A stretch of DNA of 41,132 bases. Source: Candidatus Aminicenantota bacterium. Its GTDB lineage: Bacteria > Acidobacteriota > Aminicenantia > UBA2199. Shown in pieces: positions 1 to 8,126 of this stretch; position 1 is the stretch's first letter, and each line of letters opens with the position of its first letter. The translations under genes were made by a program, and so were the position numbers. Location: assembly GCA_029938635.1 (NCBI GenBank), contig JAOZUQ010000021.1:1-41132 (forward strand). Direction: 5' to 3'. The notes beneath the pieces are model-generated. The model saw nothing but the letters and a program-made list of their open reading frames with translations, was not told where the DNA came from and searched no databases.

Positions 1-2
1 AA

Positions 3-620
3 CTAAAAGATGATTTTGAAGAGTTCAAGGGGAAATTTGCAAAAATTCATAGTGGGATAAAAAGAGAAGCGCTCGATCTCCTCTTGAATTTTAAAGAAAT
101 CGAATTCTATTTTAATAGTCCCTATGTAAGGGCCTCAAAAGATGATTCCTGGAAAGAGATATGGGAAGACTCAAAAAATCTCTTCAAAAAGCTCCCATTT
201 CTGAAAGACCGGTCACCGCTTAGAGCCAGTAAACTATATTCGAAAAATACGGAGTATAAAAAGCGTGTAGATTACCGGATTGCCAGAGAGGAGGATATAT
301 ATGAAGAATATGAAAATGTTCTGAATATGATAGCAGATACTAGAAAAGTGATCTCAAAGGGTAAAGAAAAATATAAGAGTGTTGAAAGTTTGATCAGAAA
401 ATTCAGCAACCAGCGTTCAACAGGGAAACTTATCGGGCTGCTCTGTAATCTGAAACTGGAACAACTGGTTAAATTGGACCTTCTGATCACCTCTATGAGA
501 ATGAAAATGGAATTAACCCTGAAGGAACAGATAATCAGAATGGATCTGGCAAAAAAGCGGGAAATAGAGATCCATGAGGACAGGAAAAAAGCTGAGAAAG
601 ACCTGAATGGGGTAATGTAA
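3..620 (+). CDS. VirB5/TrbJ-like type IV secretion protein, 5'-truncated by window edge
   Basis: The reading frame is open from the first complete codon of the window, so the gene starts upstream and a TTG at 84 is not needed as a start. The visible 206 codons are charged and helical. The C-terminal third (around GKLIGLLCNLKLEQLVKLDL) is the long helical segment typical of VirB5/TrbJ proteins, which act in the periplasm at the tip or assembly of the T4SS pilus. It aligns with the same part of the next gene, so the two are paralogues. The family call rests on that helix and on the VirB6-VirB8-VirB9-VirB10-VirB11 order that follows. No signal peptide can be judged because the N-terminus is missing. 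Confidence 0.6.
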   Translation, partial: LKDDFEEFKGKFAKIHSGIKREALDLLLNFKEIEFYFNSPYVRASKDDSWKEIWEDSKNLFKKLPFLKDRSPLRASKLYSKNTEYKKRVDYRIAREEDIYEEYENVLNMIADTRKVISKGKEKYKSVESLIRKFSNQRSTGKLIGLLCNLKLEQLVKLDLLITSMRMKMELTLKEQIIRMDLAKKREIEIHEDRKKAEKDLNGVM

Positions 621-622
621 TT

Positions 623-1399
623 ATGAAAAGATCTATTGTATTCCTTCTCATTCTGATAATTTTTTCCTGGAATATATTTCCATTCGCTTTTGACCTGCTG
701 GAAGTGGTTAATCTTATGGGAAAAATATCAACGAAGATCACACAATATTCGGATAAGATGGATGATTTTTATGAAGATTTCATTAATTTCTACAAGGAAA
801 AATGGGCAAAATACTATACAAAATTTTCATTAACTGAACTTGATGTTTTTGACACATGGGAAACGGATCAGATCTATAGCGGACAGAATGTTGATTCTGA
901 TGATATGGGAACGAAGTGGAAAAATATTTTTAAGGATCCGGGCAAACTTAAGAAGGAATTCCCTAATCTGTTTTATACATCTCACTACAAGGATAATTCT
1001 GAATATATTTTAAATGCGAATTTCAAAAAAAATACTGATGAGAATATAAATGATGGAATTGAATACCTCGGTAAAATTGAATCTCTGATTACTCTTCTCA
1101 GGAATACGAGGGAATCTCAAAAACTCAGGGGGAAAAAGGTTGTCGAACTAAAGAAGTATATAAAAAACTTTTCTAGGCCGAAGGGGCGTGATGAGGTCAG
1201 GATGGGAAGGTTGATCGGGCTTGAAGTTATAATTGATTATGAGATCGAAAAACAGATGATCGAGCTCATTTCTCTGGTAAATGCTCAGACTGAGATCGGG
1301 ATAAGAAGTTCTTTAATGGATAAAAACATGAGTAATCGAAATCATGCTTCCCGCCTGAGAATTAATAATGCAGGTCCCGGATCAGATAAAAGAAAATGA
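623..1399 (+). CDS. VirB5/TrbJ-like exported protein (second copy)
   Basis: 258 residues with a clear signal peptide: MKR, a hydrophobic stretch to about residue 20, then FAF. The mature part is lysine- and aspartate-rich and ends in a helical region (MGRLIGLEVIIDYEIEKQ) that matches the preceding gene, followed by a polar tail. VirB5/TrbJ proteins are periplasmic minor pilus components. The start lies two bases after the upstream stop, with a G-rich stretch in front, and the stop overlaps the next ATG (ATGA), so translation is probably coupled. Having two VirB5-like genes side by side is unusual. Family assignment is moderate because VirB5 proteins diverge strongly. Confidence 0.6.
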   Translation: MKRSIVFLLILIIFSWNIFPFAFDLLEVVNLMGKISTKITQYSDKMDDFYEDFINFYKEKWAKYYTKFSLTELDVFDTWETDQIYSGQNVDSDDMGTKWKNIFKDPGKLKKEFPNLFYTSHYKDNSEYILNANFKKNTDENINDGIEYLGKIESLITLLRNTRESQKLRGKKVVELKKYIKNFSRPKGRDEVRMGRLIGLEVIIDYEIEKQMIELISLVNAQTEIGIRSSLMDKNMSNRNHASRLRINNAGPGSDKRK

Positions 1400-2196
1400 A
1401 TGACGGGAAGATACTGGAAACAATTCTGAATATTGTGATCAGTAAAATATCTGAATTCAGTTCTTACTTCATTGATCTGGCAATGGGGATCCTGATACTG
1501 CTTCTTATGATAGAAATTGTAAAATCTGCTGTTGATCTTGTATCCGGCTCCGGTTTTACTATTGGTGTAAAATTTATCACATATATAATTTTTCTTGTTG
1601 TCCTTATCAGTTTTCCTGTGATCTATGATGGAATAAATTCATCACTTGTTAATGATTCCGGCCTGAAAGAAAATTTTGCAGCATTGAGTAATTATGTGAC
1701 CGTCAGGCATGACTCCAATCTGCTGGGTCCAAGTCCGACCGGTGTCAATTTTTATATAAATCTTGTTTCCGGAGTTGATACTTCAAAATTTAATCTGGAC
1801 TATGTACTTCGGATGATGTTTACTTCAGTCTCCTATTTTATATGTTTTATCCTCCTTATAATTATTATACTGATAATCTGCAGGACATATGTGGTTTTTC
1901 TTATTCTCCTCTCAATGGGCCCTGTGCCGCTCTCCCTTATGATGTCGCCTGAAACCAGGTCAACAGGGATCGGATGGATAAAATCTGTCTTTTCAAAATT
2001 CATGACCCTTTTTATGTATTCTGTGATTCTGAAAATATCTCACCGGTTCATAGTTGATCATCAGTATGATATTTATGAAAAAGCAGGGGGTATAGTTGGA
2101 CTTTTTTCAAATTTCGTACCTGCAATTCTTATGATTTTTATGGTCCTTTTTCTATTTAAAATAACCGGAGACCTAACCGAGAATCTGGTGAACTAA
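1396..2196 (+). CDS. VirB6/TrbL-like inner-membrane T4SS protein (copy 1)
   Basis: 266 residues, mostly hydrophobic, with about five or six membrane segments: near 20-45, 55-75, 150-175, 178-195 and 235-260. VirB6/TrbL forms the polytopic inner-membrane part of the T4SS translocation channel. The segment LLSMGPVPLSLMMSPETRSTGIGWIKS, here split by position about 170-196, carries the MGP...F/L...P...W signature seen in TrbL/VirB6 proteins. The same signature recurs in the next gene, so these are tandem paralogues. The start overlaps the upstream stop by ATGA, and the next ATG is one base after this stop. This is a short, minimal version of the family with no large periplasmic loop. Confidence 0.75.
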   Translation: MNDGKILETILNIVISKISEFSSYFIDLAMGILILLLMIEIVKSAVDLVSGSGFTIGVKFITYIIFLVVLISFPVIYDGINSSLVNDSGLKENFAALSNYVTVRHDSNLLGPSPTGVNFYINLVSGVDTSKFNLDYVLRMMFTSVSYFICFILLIIIILIICRTYVVFLILLSMGPVPLSLMMSPETRSTGIGWIKSVFSKFMTLFMYSVILKISHRFIVDHQYDIYEKAGGIVGLFSNFVPAILMIFMVLFLFKITGDLTENLVN

Positions 2197-2197
2197 T

Positions 2198-3343
2198 ATG
2201 ACAAAGATGCTTGAAAACCTGATAAAGATCTTCGGAGATTCAATCTTTGAATATCTTGATATTTTTCTCCCGCTTGGAGGTTCTGTTTTTTTTCTACTCA
2301 TTGTGATCGAGATATTGAAAGAGGCGATAGATATTACTAACGGGCAGGGGATAAATCTGGGGAAAAAATTCATCCTGATCTTGTTCATAGGGACAATACT
2401 ATTGAATTTTAACGGATTGTCAAAAAATATATATTCCGGGGCTGTTATAGTCGGAAAGGAGATGGTTCCGAGATTTGAAGAAGTGAACAATTGGATAAAT
2501 AAAGGATATGAAGAGGGTGTTGAAAGTCAGAGGACATCTCTTGAACTTGACAAGGAATCAGGCGGGAGTCTGACAGGGTTTTTCCTCTCTATAGTTCTTG
2601 CTATTCTCAGTGGACTGGGGCTTCTATTCATATATCTTGCAATGGTTCTTATTCTTGTTTTCATTGCCGGAGCCTATGCTTCTCTTGCACTTACCCTGGT
2701 AATGGGCCCGGTATTCATTGCCATGTTCTTATCTCCTGATCTTCGGGGAACAGGGGTCAAGTGGGCTGTGATCTTACTATCCGTCTTCCTTACCATACCT
2801 GCATATATGATGATCATGAAAATAACAGCCTCTTTATATTCCGGTAGTGTGGATATTAATAACTCGACCATAGATGATCCTTCATCCCGAAGTATGTCTA
2901 ACACAATTGAAAGTATTGGAGTGATGATGGTCAACCCTCTCCTGACATTCGGCCTCATTTTCTCAGTGTCAAAGATCGTAGGAAGTTTAACCGGATCAGC
3001 AGGAAATATCGCTGAGAAAACAATTGGTATCACGGTGTCCATAGTCGCTGCTACAAGAATGATAGTCGGGAGTGGAGTGAAATCTCTGAAAGAAGGGATA
3101 GGTTCCTCATCAGGATCAGGAAAAGGTGGTATACAGAAAGGGACAGATAGTTCTCGTCCTATGGAGAAGGCAAGATCAGCGGCCGGCAATAATGGTGCTA
3201 TCCCGAATGCAAATCCCAGGGAGAGTTCTTATTCAAACCCCGTAAACGTACCACAGGAAGGAAATAGTAATAAAAGTATTCCCCGGGCAAATCCGAAGGA
3301 AAACTTCTCCGGAGGCGGGAATAAACAAAAGGATAATAAATGA
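2198..3343 (+). CDS. VirB6/TrbL-like inner-membrane T4SS protein (copy 2) with low-complexity tail
   Basis: 381 residues. The membrane core (about 1-280) parallels the previous gene, including VMGPVFIAMFLSPDLRGTGV followed by KWA, the TrbL/VirB6-like signature. After about residue 300 a hydrophilic tail rich in Gly, Ser, Asn and Pro follows; it contains two copies of an IPxANP(R/K)E motif. Such long polar C-termini are common in TrbL and usually face the cytoplasm or periplasm without a fixed fold. The stop overlaps the next ATG (ATGA). Two different VirB6 paralogues suggest a hetero-oligomeric inner-membrane channel, as in rickettsial rvh systems with several VirB6 genes. Confidence 0.75.
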   Translation: MTKMLENLIKIFGDSIFEYLDIFLPLGGSVFFLLIVIEILKEAIDITNGQGINLGKKFILILFIGTILLNFNGLSKNIYSGAVIVGKEMVPRFEEVNNWINKGYEEGVESQRTSLELDKESGGSLTGFFLSIVLAILSGLGLLFIYLAMVLILVFIAGAYASLALTLVMGPVFIAMFLSPDLRGTGVKWAVILLSVFLTIPAYMMIMKITASLYSGSVDINNSTIDDPSSRSMSNTIESIGVMMVNPLLTFGLIFSVSKIVGSLTGSAGNIAEKTIGITVSIVAATRMIVGSGVKSLKEGIGSSSGSGKGGIQKGTDSSRPMEKARSAAGNNGAIPNANPRESSYSNPVNVPQEGNSNKSIPRANPKENFSGGGNKQKDNK

Positions 3344-3984
3344 GTGATTATATTTATGAAAAAAATGCGAGAATTGTGATCAACGCAGCTTACAAATTTA
3401 TAATAGTAGTGGAGCTGTTTATAATAATTCTTTTATCTGCCCACAGCTTCAAATTGTCCGGAAAGATCAATGAAGTTAAACCTCTGCCGATATTCATCAA
3501 TAAGGAAACCGGGAGTGCTAAGGCAGTTGATTTTGACTTCATTGATGCAAAGGGTGAGACTCGAAGTAATGCTGAGATAAACGATTTTGTTACAGGATTT
3601 ATATCTGATCTTTATACTTACAACAGACTTACTGTTAAGACAAATTTGATCAATGCCATTTCGAAAACTTCTGAAGAGGCAGCGGCTGATATAAAAAACA
3701 CTCTGATTATATCTAAAAGATATGACTATATAAACAGAAATATGCAGGGGCTTGTCAAAATCCTATCTATTTCAATTCTGGAGAAGCTTCCGGATCTTAA
3801 GATCCAGGTGTTTTTCAGAAAAAGGCTGATCTCTTCTGATGGAGATTCAGGCGGCAATAGTGATTATTTCGCAATTCTCCGTATAAAACCGGTTATCAGA
3901 AAAAAGGGTAATGCACATGGCCTGTTAATAGTTGAATACAGGGAAAATATTTTTTTAAACAGGGAGGAAGGGAATGACAATTAG
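3340..3984 (+). CDS. virB8: VirB8/TrbF-like T4SS inner-membrane core protein
   Basis: 214 residues with the VirB8 layout: a short cytoplasmic N-terminus, one membrane segment at about residues 17-36 (FIIVVELFIIILLSA), then a periplasmic domain of about 175 residues compatible with the NTF2-like VirB8 fold. VirB8 bridges inner-membrane and outer-membrane parts of the T4SS. No diagnostic residue is recognised with certainty, so the call rests on topology, size and its place directly before VirB9 and VirB10. The gene overlaps both neighbours by a few bases, which suggests one polycistronic unit with coupled translation. Confidence 0.7.
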   Translation: MSDYIYEKNARIVINAAYKFIIVVELFIIILLSAHSFKLSGKINEVKPLPIFINKETGSAKAVDFDFIDAKGETRSNAEINDFVTGFISDLYTYNRLTVKTNLINAISKTSEEAAADIKNTLIISKRYDYINRNMQGLVKILSISILEKLPDLKIQVFFRKRLISSDGDSGGNSDYFAILRIKPVIRKKGNAHGLLIVEYRENIFLNREEGNDN

Positions 3985-4696
3985 AAAGTTAATATTGCTG
4001 GTAATGATATTTATAACCGGGCTTAGTTTATTACCAGGGGAGCAACGTCAATACAAAGTTCTGAATGTAGTATGTGATGGGAGAAGCGGAAAGAATATAT
4101 TAAAGATCGGATGTGAGACAAATTGTACCACTATGTTTGTCCTCCCTCCTGACGAAACGATAGCTGATATTATTGAGCCGACAGGTGAATGGATTATAAA
4201 TTGCGATAACAAAAGATTTGTCTATGTAGTTCCTGTAAAGCGGGGAATTCATACTTCACTTGACCTTATAACCGGAAATTCAAAAATATACAGTTTTATT
4301 CTTGAGGAGATTTCAATAAGGAATCGTGATTCTGATGTTGTGAAGAAAGTTGTCATCAGGGAGAGGATCAGCTATTTCAATTCTGATAAAAAGATCCCGG
4401 ATCAGGGCTCCGGATATGTATTGAACAACAGGAGTATAAACACTCGATATAAGATCAGGGATAAATACTTCAAGATCGAGAAAGTGGAAGATGACGGGAT
4501 CCTGACAAAAATATACCTGCCTCTAAGCCAGATACGGCCTGCGGTCTTTATTCGGGAGAAAGGGAAAAGATCAAAATATGAACCTGTAAGATATAGCGAT
4601 ATGGAAAATTATTACATCGTTCACAGGGTCATCAGAAAGAATGAAATGATAATTCTGAAAGCCGGAAAGTATGAATCGACGATCAGGAGGAAATGA
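3974..4696 (+). CDS. virB9: VirB9/TrbG/CagX-family T4SS outer-membrane complex protein
   Basis: 240 residues with a signal peptide (MTIRKLILLVMIFITGLSLL, then PGEQ). Residues about 50-110 carry the VirB9/CagX pattern: TMFVLPPDETIADI, then a GEW...VYVVPVKRG segment, then HTSLDLITGNSKIYSF. The C-terminal part is beta-rich, as expected for the domain that binds VirB7/VirB10 in the outer-membrane core complex. The start has a strong ribosome site (GGGAGGAAGGG) inside the end of the virB8 gene. It sits in the canonical virB8-virB9-virB10 order. No small VirB7 lipoprotein gene is visible next to it. Confidence 0.88.
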   Translation: MTIRKLILLVMIFITGLSLLPGEQRQYKVLNVVCDGRSGKNILKIGCETNCTTMFVLPPDETIADIIEPTGEWIINCDNKRFVYVVPVKRGIHTSLDLITGNSKIYSFILEEISIRNRDSDVVKKVVIRERISYFNSDKKIPDQGSGYVLNNRSINTRYKIRDKYFKIEKVEDDGILTKIYLPLSQIRPAVFIREKGKRSKYEPVRYSDMENYYIVHRVIRKNEMIILKAGKYESTIRRK

Positions 4697-4699
4697 CAA

Positions 4700-6028
4700 A
4701 TGAATGATCTTGGATCAAATTATGTAAATCTTGGAGGAATGAAGAAGAAGGGCCGAAAAATGGGGAATAAGACGAAAGATCGACTTGTAATGGTGATCGG
4801 AGGAATTGTGATCTTTGTTCTTACATATTTTTTATATGGAATTGTTGATGACCCCGGGAATGATCCCGGAAAAATGGAAATCAGAACTGAGAATAGAGAT
4901 TTGCTGGCACAGATAGATCTGCTTGAGGAACAAAAGAAAACAAAAGAGGAGAAGCTTGGAATGATCAGCGATGATGTTTTCCTCGGGAAAAATGCAGCTG
5001 TTGATGAATATGCGGAAAGTATTATCAGTGATCTTAGAAAGCTAGCAAAACAGAAAGAAGAAAAAAGAGTATTGGAGGAACAGGAAGCAGATAGTATAAA
5101 TAGTGAATTTACAGAGACTGAAACAGATGATCAGTTTGAAGATATTATGGCTTATCTTCAGAAAGAAGATGAGAGCTCCGGTGAACTATTCTCTGAGCCG
5201 CAAACCGTGGATGTATCATCAGCAGGGAGAAGCCGAAGGGGAATAAAAAGAGATAGAGTGGGAACACTATTCGCATTTAGTAACACTCAGAGATCTGCCA
5301 GAATATACAACAATGGAAGAGGAGAAGTCTTGTATAACAAGGCTGATGATATTGATCAAAGCTGGGCTGATAAAGTTCAAATAAAGCAGGAGTTATCAAA
5401 TAAAAAGCAGCTTATCTTTAATTCGAATCCGGTATTTACAATATTTGAAGGTGAATTTCTCCATGCAGTATTAGCGAACAGGATCGTAAATGACAAACAA
5501 TCGAGTCCGGTTACAGCTGTTTTAACAAAGGACCTTCTTGATCGCACAGGAAAGTTTGTCCTGATACCTGCAAATTCAAAGATCACCGGTTTTGCGCAAA
5601 AAGTTTCCGGTCAGCAGGACAAGAGGCTTTTTATCAGTTTTCACAGACTGATATTACCGAATGGTCACTCTTTAAATTTTGGTTCCGGGAACAATGGTAT
5701 GACCGCTCTTGATGGTTCAGGCGCTCTTGGGATAAAGGGCAAAAAAAACAGCCATTTTTTTGCAAAATTCGGTTCTTCAATTCTCTACGGTTCGCTGAAT
5801 GGTTTAAGCGGGTTTGCTCAAAACAAGATAAGCCAGACATCCGGGTTGTCTCATTTTATTGACAGAACTTCCGATAATTTTAATACACTTAATGACAGGC
5901 TGGCATCTGATTCACTGGCAATTCTTCCTACTATTACGGTCAAAGCAGGCACTGAGTTGAAGATCAGGTTTTCAGTGGATATCGAGATCTCAGCATACTC
6001 AAAGATCTCAGAGCGTTCATATTATTAA
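4700..6028 (+). CDS. virB10: VirB10/TrbI-family T4SS core protein
   Basis: 442 residues. A cytoplasmic N-terminus is followed by one membrane segment (about 28-46), a coiled-coil and acidic linker (about 60-190) and the conserved C-terminal beta-barrel domain. Recognisable pieces are FTIFEGEFLHAVLANRIV, LLDRTGKFVLIPANSKITG, the RLILPNGHSLNFG region and a central GSLNGLSGF helix corresponding to the outer-membrane antenna. VirB10 spans both membranes and gates the T4SS channel in response to ATPase activity. A strong AGGAGG lies before the start, overlapping the end of virB9. The proline-rich linker of many homologues is replaced here by a Glu/Asp/Lys coiled coil. Confidence 0.9.
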   Translation: MNDLGSNYVNLGGMKKKGRKMGNKTKDRLVMVIGGIVIFVLTYFLYGIVDDPGNDPGKMEIRTENRDLLAQIDLLEEQKKTKEEKLGMISDDVFLGKNAAVDEYAESIISDLRKLAKQKEEKRVLEEQEADSINSEFTETETDDQFEDIMAYLQKEDESSGELFSEPQTVDVSSAGRSRRGIKRDRVGTLFAFSNTQRSARIYNNGRGEVLYNKADDIDQSWADKVQIKQELSNKKQLIFNSNPVFTIFEGEFLHAVLANRIVNDKQSSPVTAVLTKDLLDRTGKFVLIPANSKITGFAQKVSGQQDKRLFISFHRLILPNGHSLNFGSGNNGMTALDGSGALGIKGKKNSHFFAKFGSSILYGSLNGLSGFAQNKISQTSGLSHFIDRTSDNFNTLNDRLASDSLAILPTITVKAGTELKIRFSVDIEISAYSKISERSYY

Positions 6029-6048
6029 AAAAAATTCCCGGAGGAAAT

Positions 6049-6372
6049 ATGAATAGAAAACGATCCGGAGTAAATGACTTATTAACAAAATTTCATTCCA
6101 CCTGCAAAAGCATAATTTTCGATAGCCTTGGTATTATAAAAATGGATAATAGTGATCTGTTCATTTCAGGATGGTATGTGGCTGCTATTTCTCTTGCTTA
6201 TAGCATCAGAATGCTGAGAATAGATATACATTATCTTTCTGTGTTCACATTTACAATGACAATTATTCTGATATTTTTATTGTCTGTAAACGGGCTGGTT
6301 CATGGACATTTCAAAAGCAAAATTCCGGGAATAAAGAAAAAAATAAATGTGAGGAAAAAATATGAAAAATAA
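6049..6372 (+). CDS. Small membrane protein inside the T4SS operon, unknown function
   Basis: 107 residues, not recognised. It has a polar N-terminus, then two hydrophobic segments at about 42-56 and 63-85, then a basic tail ending in KKK motifs. An excellent ribosome site (CGGAGGAAAT) precedes the ATG, and the gene overlaps the next one by 11 bases, so it is a genuine member of the operon. Its size and two membrane helices are reminiscent of VirB3 or of accessory TrbK-like proteins, but its place between virB10 and virB11 is not the usual place for either, and no family motif is seen. Confidence 0.6.
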   Translation: MNRKRSGVNDLLTKFHSTCKSIIFDSLGIIKMDNSDLFISGWYVAAISLAYSIRMLRIDIHYLSVFTFTMTIILIFLLSVNGLVHGHFKSKIPGIKKKINVRKKYEK

Positions 6373-6973
6373 GAAGACATTTTGTTTATTTATCCTGATT
6401 CTTTTAACAGTTAATTTTCTCAGGGCTTCAGATCCAACCGGTATTTTTGAGAAATTGAATAAAGAGCAAAAAGCTCAACTTTTAAAAGATATTGTTAGTA
6501 GAAGGCCATTTCTGAAATCAAGTTCTGATATGAAGTTGAAGAAATTTACATTGGGCAAATTTTTTAATATTCATATTTACCGAAAACTTATGGGGAACGA
6601 TATCCTCGGATATGAGTTTGATGAAGGTTTTAAATATGATTCAGCATCTGTATTTATCAGGAGTATCAGAACAAACAAAAAAACTTATCCTTTTAAACGG
6701 GAATTTATCCGGCCCTTGAAAAATATATTGAGGAAAAAGAAGGTGAGAATATCTAAATCATCACCAATCGAAATAGGAATATGCCTGCTGGATGTTGAAG
6801 CAAATAAAACTTCGTTTTCACTTCCCGGGGCTCTTGTTGAAGTATATTTTAAGAACAAAAGATCAGGAAAATATTTTTATTACAGATTCGGAACAGGGAA
6901 AACTTCAGGACTTAATGATGTATTTAAAGATATCTGGTTGTTGTTATTCTCAGTACTTGAATCCTTCAGATAA
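6362..6973 (+). CDS. Exported protein of unknown function in the T4SS operon
   Basis: 203 residues with a signal peptide (MKNKKTFCLFILILLTVNFL, then RAS). The signal region contains a Cys at residue 8, but no lipobox is placed at a cleavage site. The mature protein is basic, with predicted alternating strands and helices, and ends in a hydrophobic helix (DVFKDIWLLLFSVLESF). Not recognised. A GAGG ribosome site precedes the ATG, and the stop overlaps the virB11 start (TAATG), so expression is tied to the secretion ATPase. The context suggests a periplasmic accessory or substrate-handling component specific to this T4SS lineage. Confidence 0.6.
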   Translation: MKNKKTFCLFILILLTVNFLRASDPTGIFEKLNKEQKAQLLKDIVSRRPFLKSSSDMKLKKFTLGKFFNIHIYRKLMGNDILGYEFDEGFKYDSASVFIRSIRTNKKTYPFKREFIRPLKNILRKKKVRISKSSPIEIGICLLDVEANKTSFSLPGALVEVYFKNKRSGKYFYYRFGTGKTSGLNDVFKDIWLLLFSVLESFR

Positions 6974-8079
6974 TGGAACATACAGATACCTTTTCTTCGC
7001 TTGATCAGATCGGTATTGTCCTTAATCCTATATATGATCTCATCATTGATACAAGTGTGACGGATATTTTCATATATGGAAAAGATAAAGTGTTTATTAA
7101 AAGATTTGGTGAAGGCCTTAAGCCGGTTAAAAGGTCATGGGAGGAAGATATTGATCTGATCGTTGCATGTAACACGATCGCACAGCATCTGAAGAAAAAA
7201 TTGAATTTTGATTATCCGATCCTGGATGGCAGGTTGGATGACGGATCACGGATTAACATCCTGATCTCACCTGTATACAGTAGTGGCGCATGTATCTCGA
7301 TAAGAAAATTCCCGGAAACCAGACTTACCTTCAGTGATTTTATAGAATTCGGTTCTATTGATAAGGTTGGTATAGATATCCTTCAAACAATTGTAAAGAT
7401 GGGAAAGAATATAATAATTTCGGGAGGGACAGGGACCGGGAAAACCACACTCCTTAACCTTTTATGTGGATTCATTAGTGATGAAAACATTATAGTGACT
7501 ATAGAAGATGCTAGAGAATTGGATATCCAAAATCCTTATTGGTCTCCGCTGGAAACAAAAAAGGCTTACTATGAAGATGATACATCGATCTCACTTAGGG
7601 ATCTTGTAAAAAACTCCCTCAGGATGTTTCCGAAATGGATAATTCTGGGTGAAGTAAGATCGGGTGAGGTTTTTGATCTGATGAGGGCTTTTAATTCCGG
7701 CCATTCAGGGATGAGTTCTCTCCATGCAAACAATTGTGAGGATGCAATGTTTGCTTTGGAAAATATGTTCCTTCAGGGAATGGAGATGCGGATCGAAGCA
7801 GTCAGACATGTGATCAGCAGAGCTGTTGATGTGGTAGTTCAGATAACAAGATTTCCTGATAATAAGATCAGGATAACAGATATTTCTGAATTGCGTGGGA
7901 TCGAACAAATAAACGGATTACCTCAATACAAGATTAATAAATTATATGGATTTGAGTTGGATGGAATTGACAATGAAGGAAACACATCCGGTTCTTTTAA
8001 ATTGAAGAATAATCCCGATTTCATAAATACCCCTGATAGTATTTACAACAAACACCTCCCCGCATTCTGGCAAAAATGA
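6973..8079 (+). CDS. virB11: VirB11/TrbB-family T4SS traffic ATPase
   Basis: 368 residues. The hexameric cytoplasmic ATPase powers pilus assembly or substrate transfer at the inner membrane. Motifs visible are Walker A GGTGTGKTT at 151-159, the Asp box VTIEDARELDIQ at about 175-186, Walker B-like WIILGEVRSGE at 222-232 and the His box GHSGMSSLHANN at 243-254. The N-terminal domain ends in the typical GSRINILISP segment near 91-100. The start overlaps the upstream stop. The TGA stop at 8077-8079 lies inside the left REP-like repeat of the adjacent RAYT, so the extreme C-terminus may have been set by that insertion. Confidence 0.95.
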   Translation: MEHTDTFSSLDQIGIVLNPIYDLIIDTSVTDIFIYGKDKVFIKRFGEGLKPVKRSWEEDIDLIVACNTIAQHLKKKLNFDYPILDGRLDDGSRINILISPVYSSGACISIRKFPETRLTFSDFIEFGSIDKVGIDILQTIVKMGKNIIISGGTGTGKTTLLNLLCGFISDENIIVTIEDARELDIQNPYWSPLETKKAYYEDDTSISLRDLVKNSLRMFPKWIILGEVRSGEVFDLMRAFNSGHSGMSSLHANNCEDAMFALENMFLQGMEMRIEAVRHVISRAVDVVVQITRFPDNKIRITDISELRGIEQINGLPQYKINKLYGFELDGIDNEGNTSGSFKLKNNPDFINTPDSIYNKHLPAFWQK

Positions 8080-8104
8080 AACACTTGGGGACGGTACCTT
8101 TTTT
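8072..8104 (+). repeat. REP-like repeat, left copy
   Basis: Core AACACTTGGGGACGGTACC followed by a T run. It is in inverted orientation to 9015-9047 and provides the TGA stop of virB11. It contains the palindrome GGTACC. Confidence 0.85.
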
Positions 8105-8126
8105 GTTAATTTTTAGGAATATTTGA

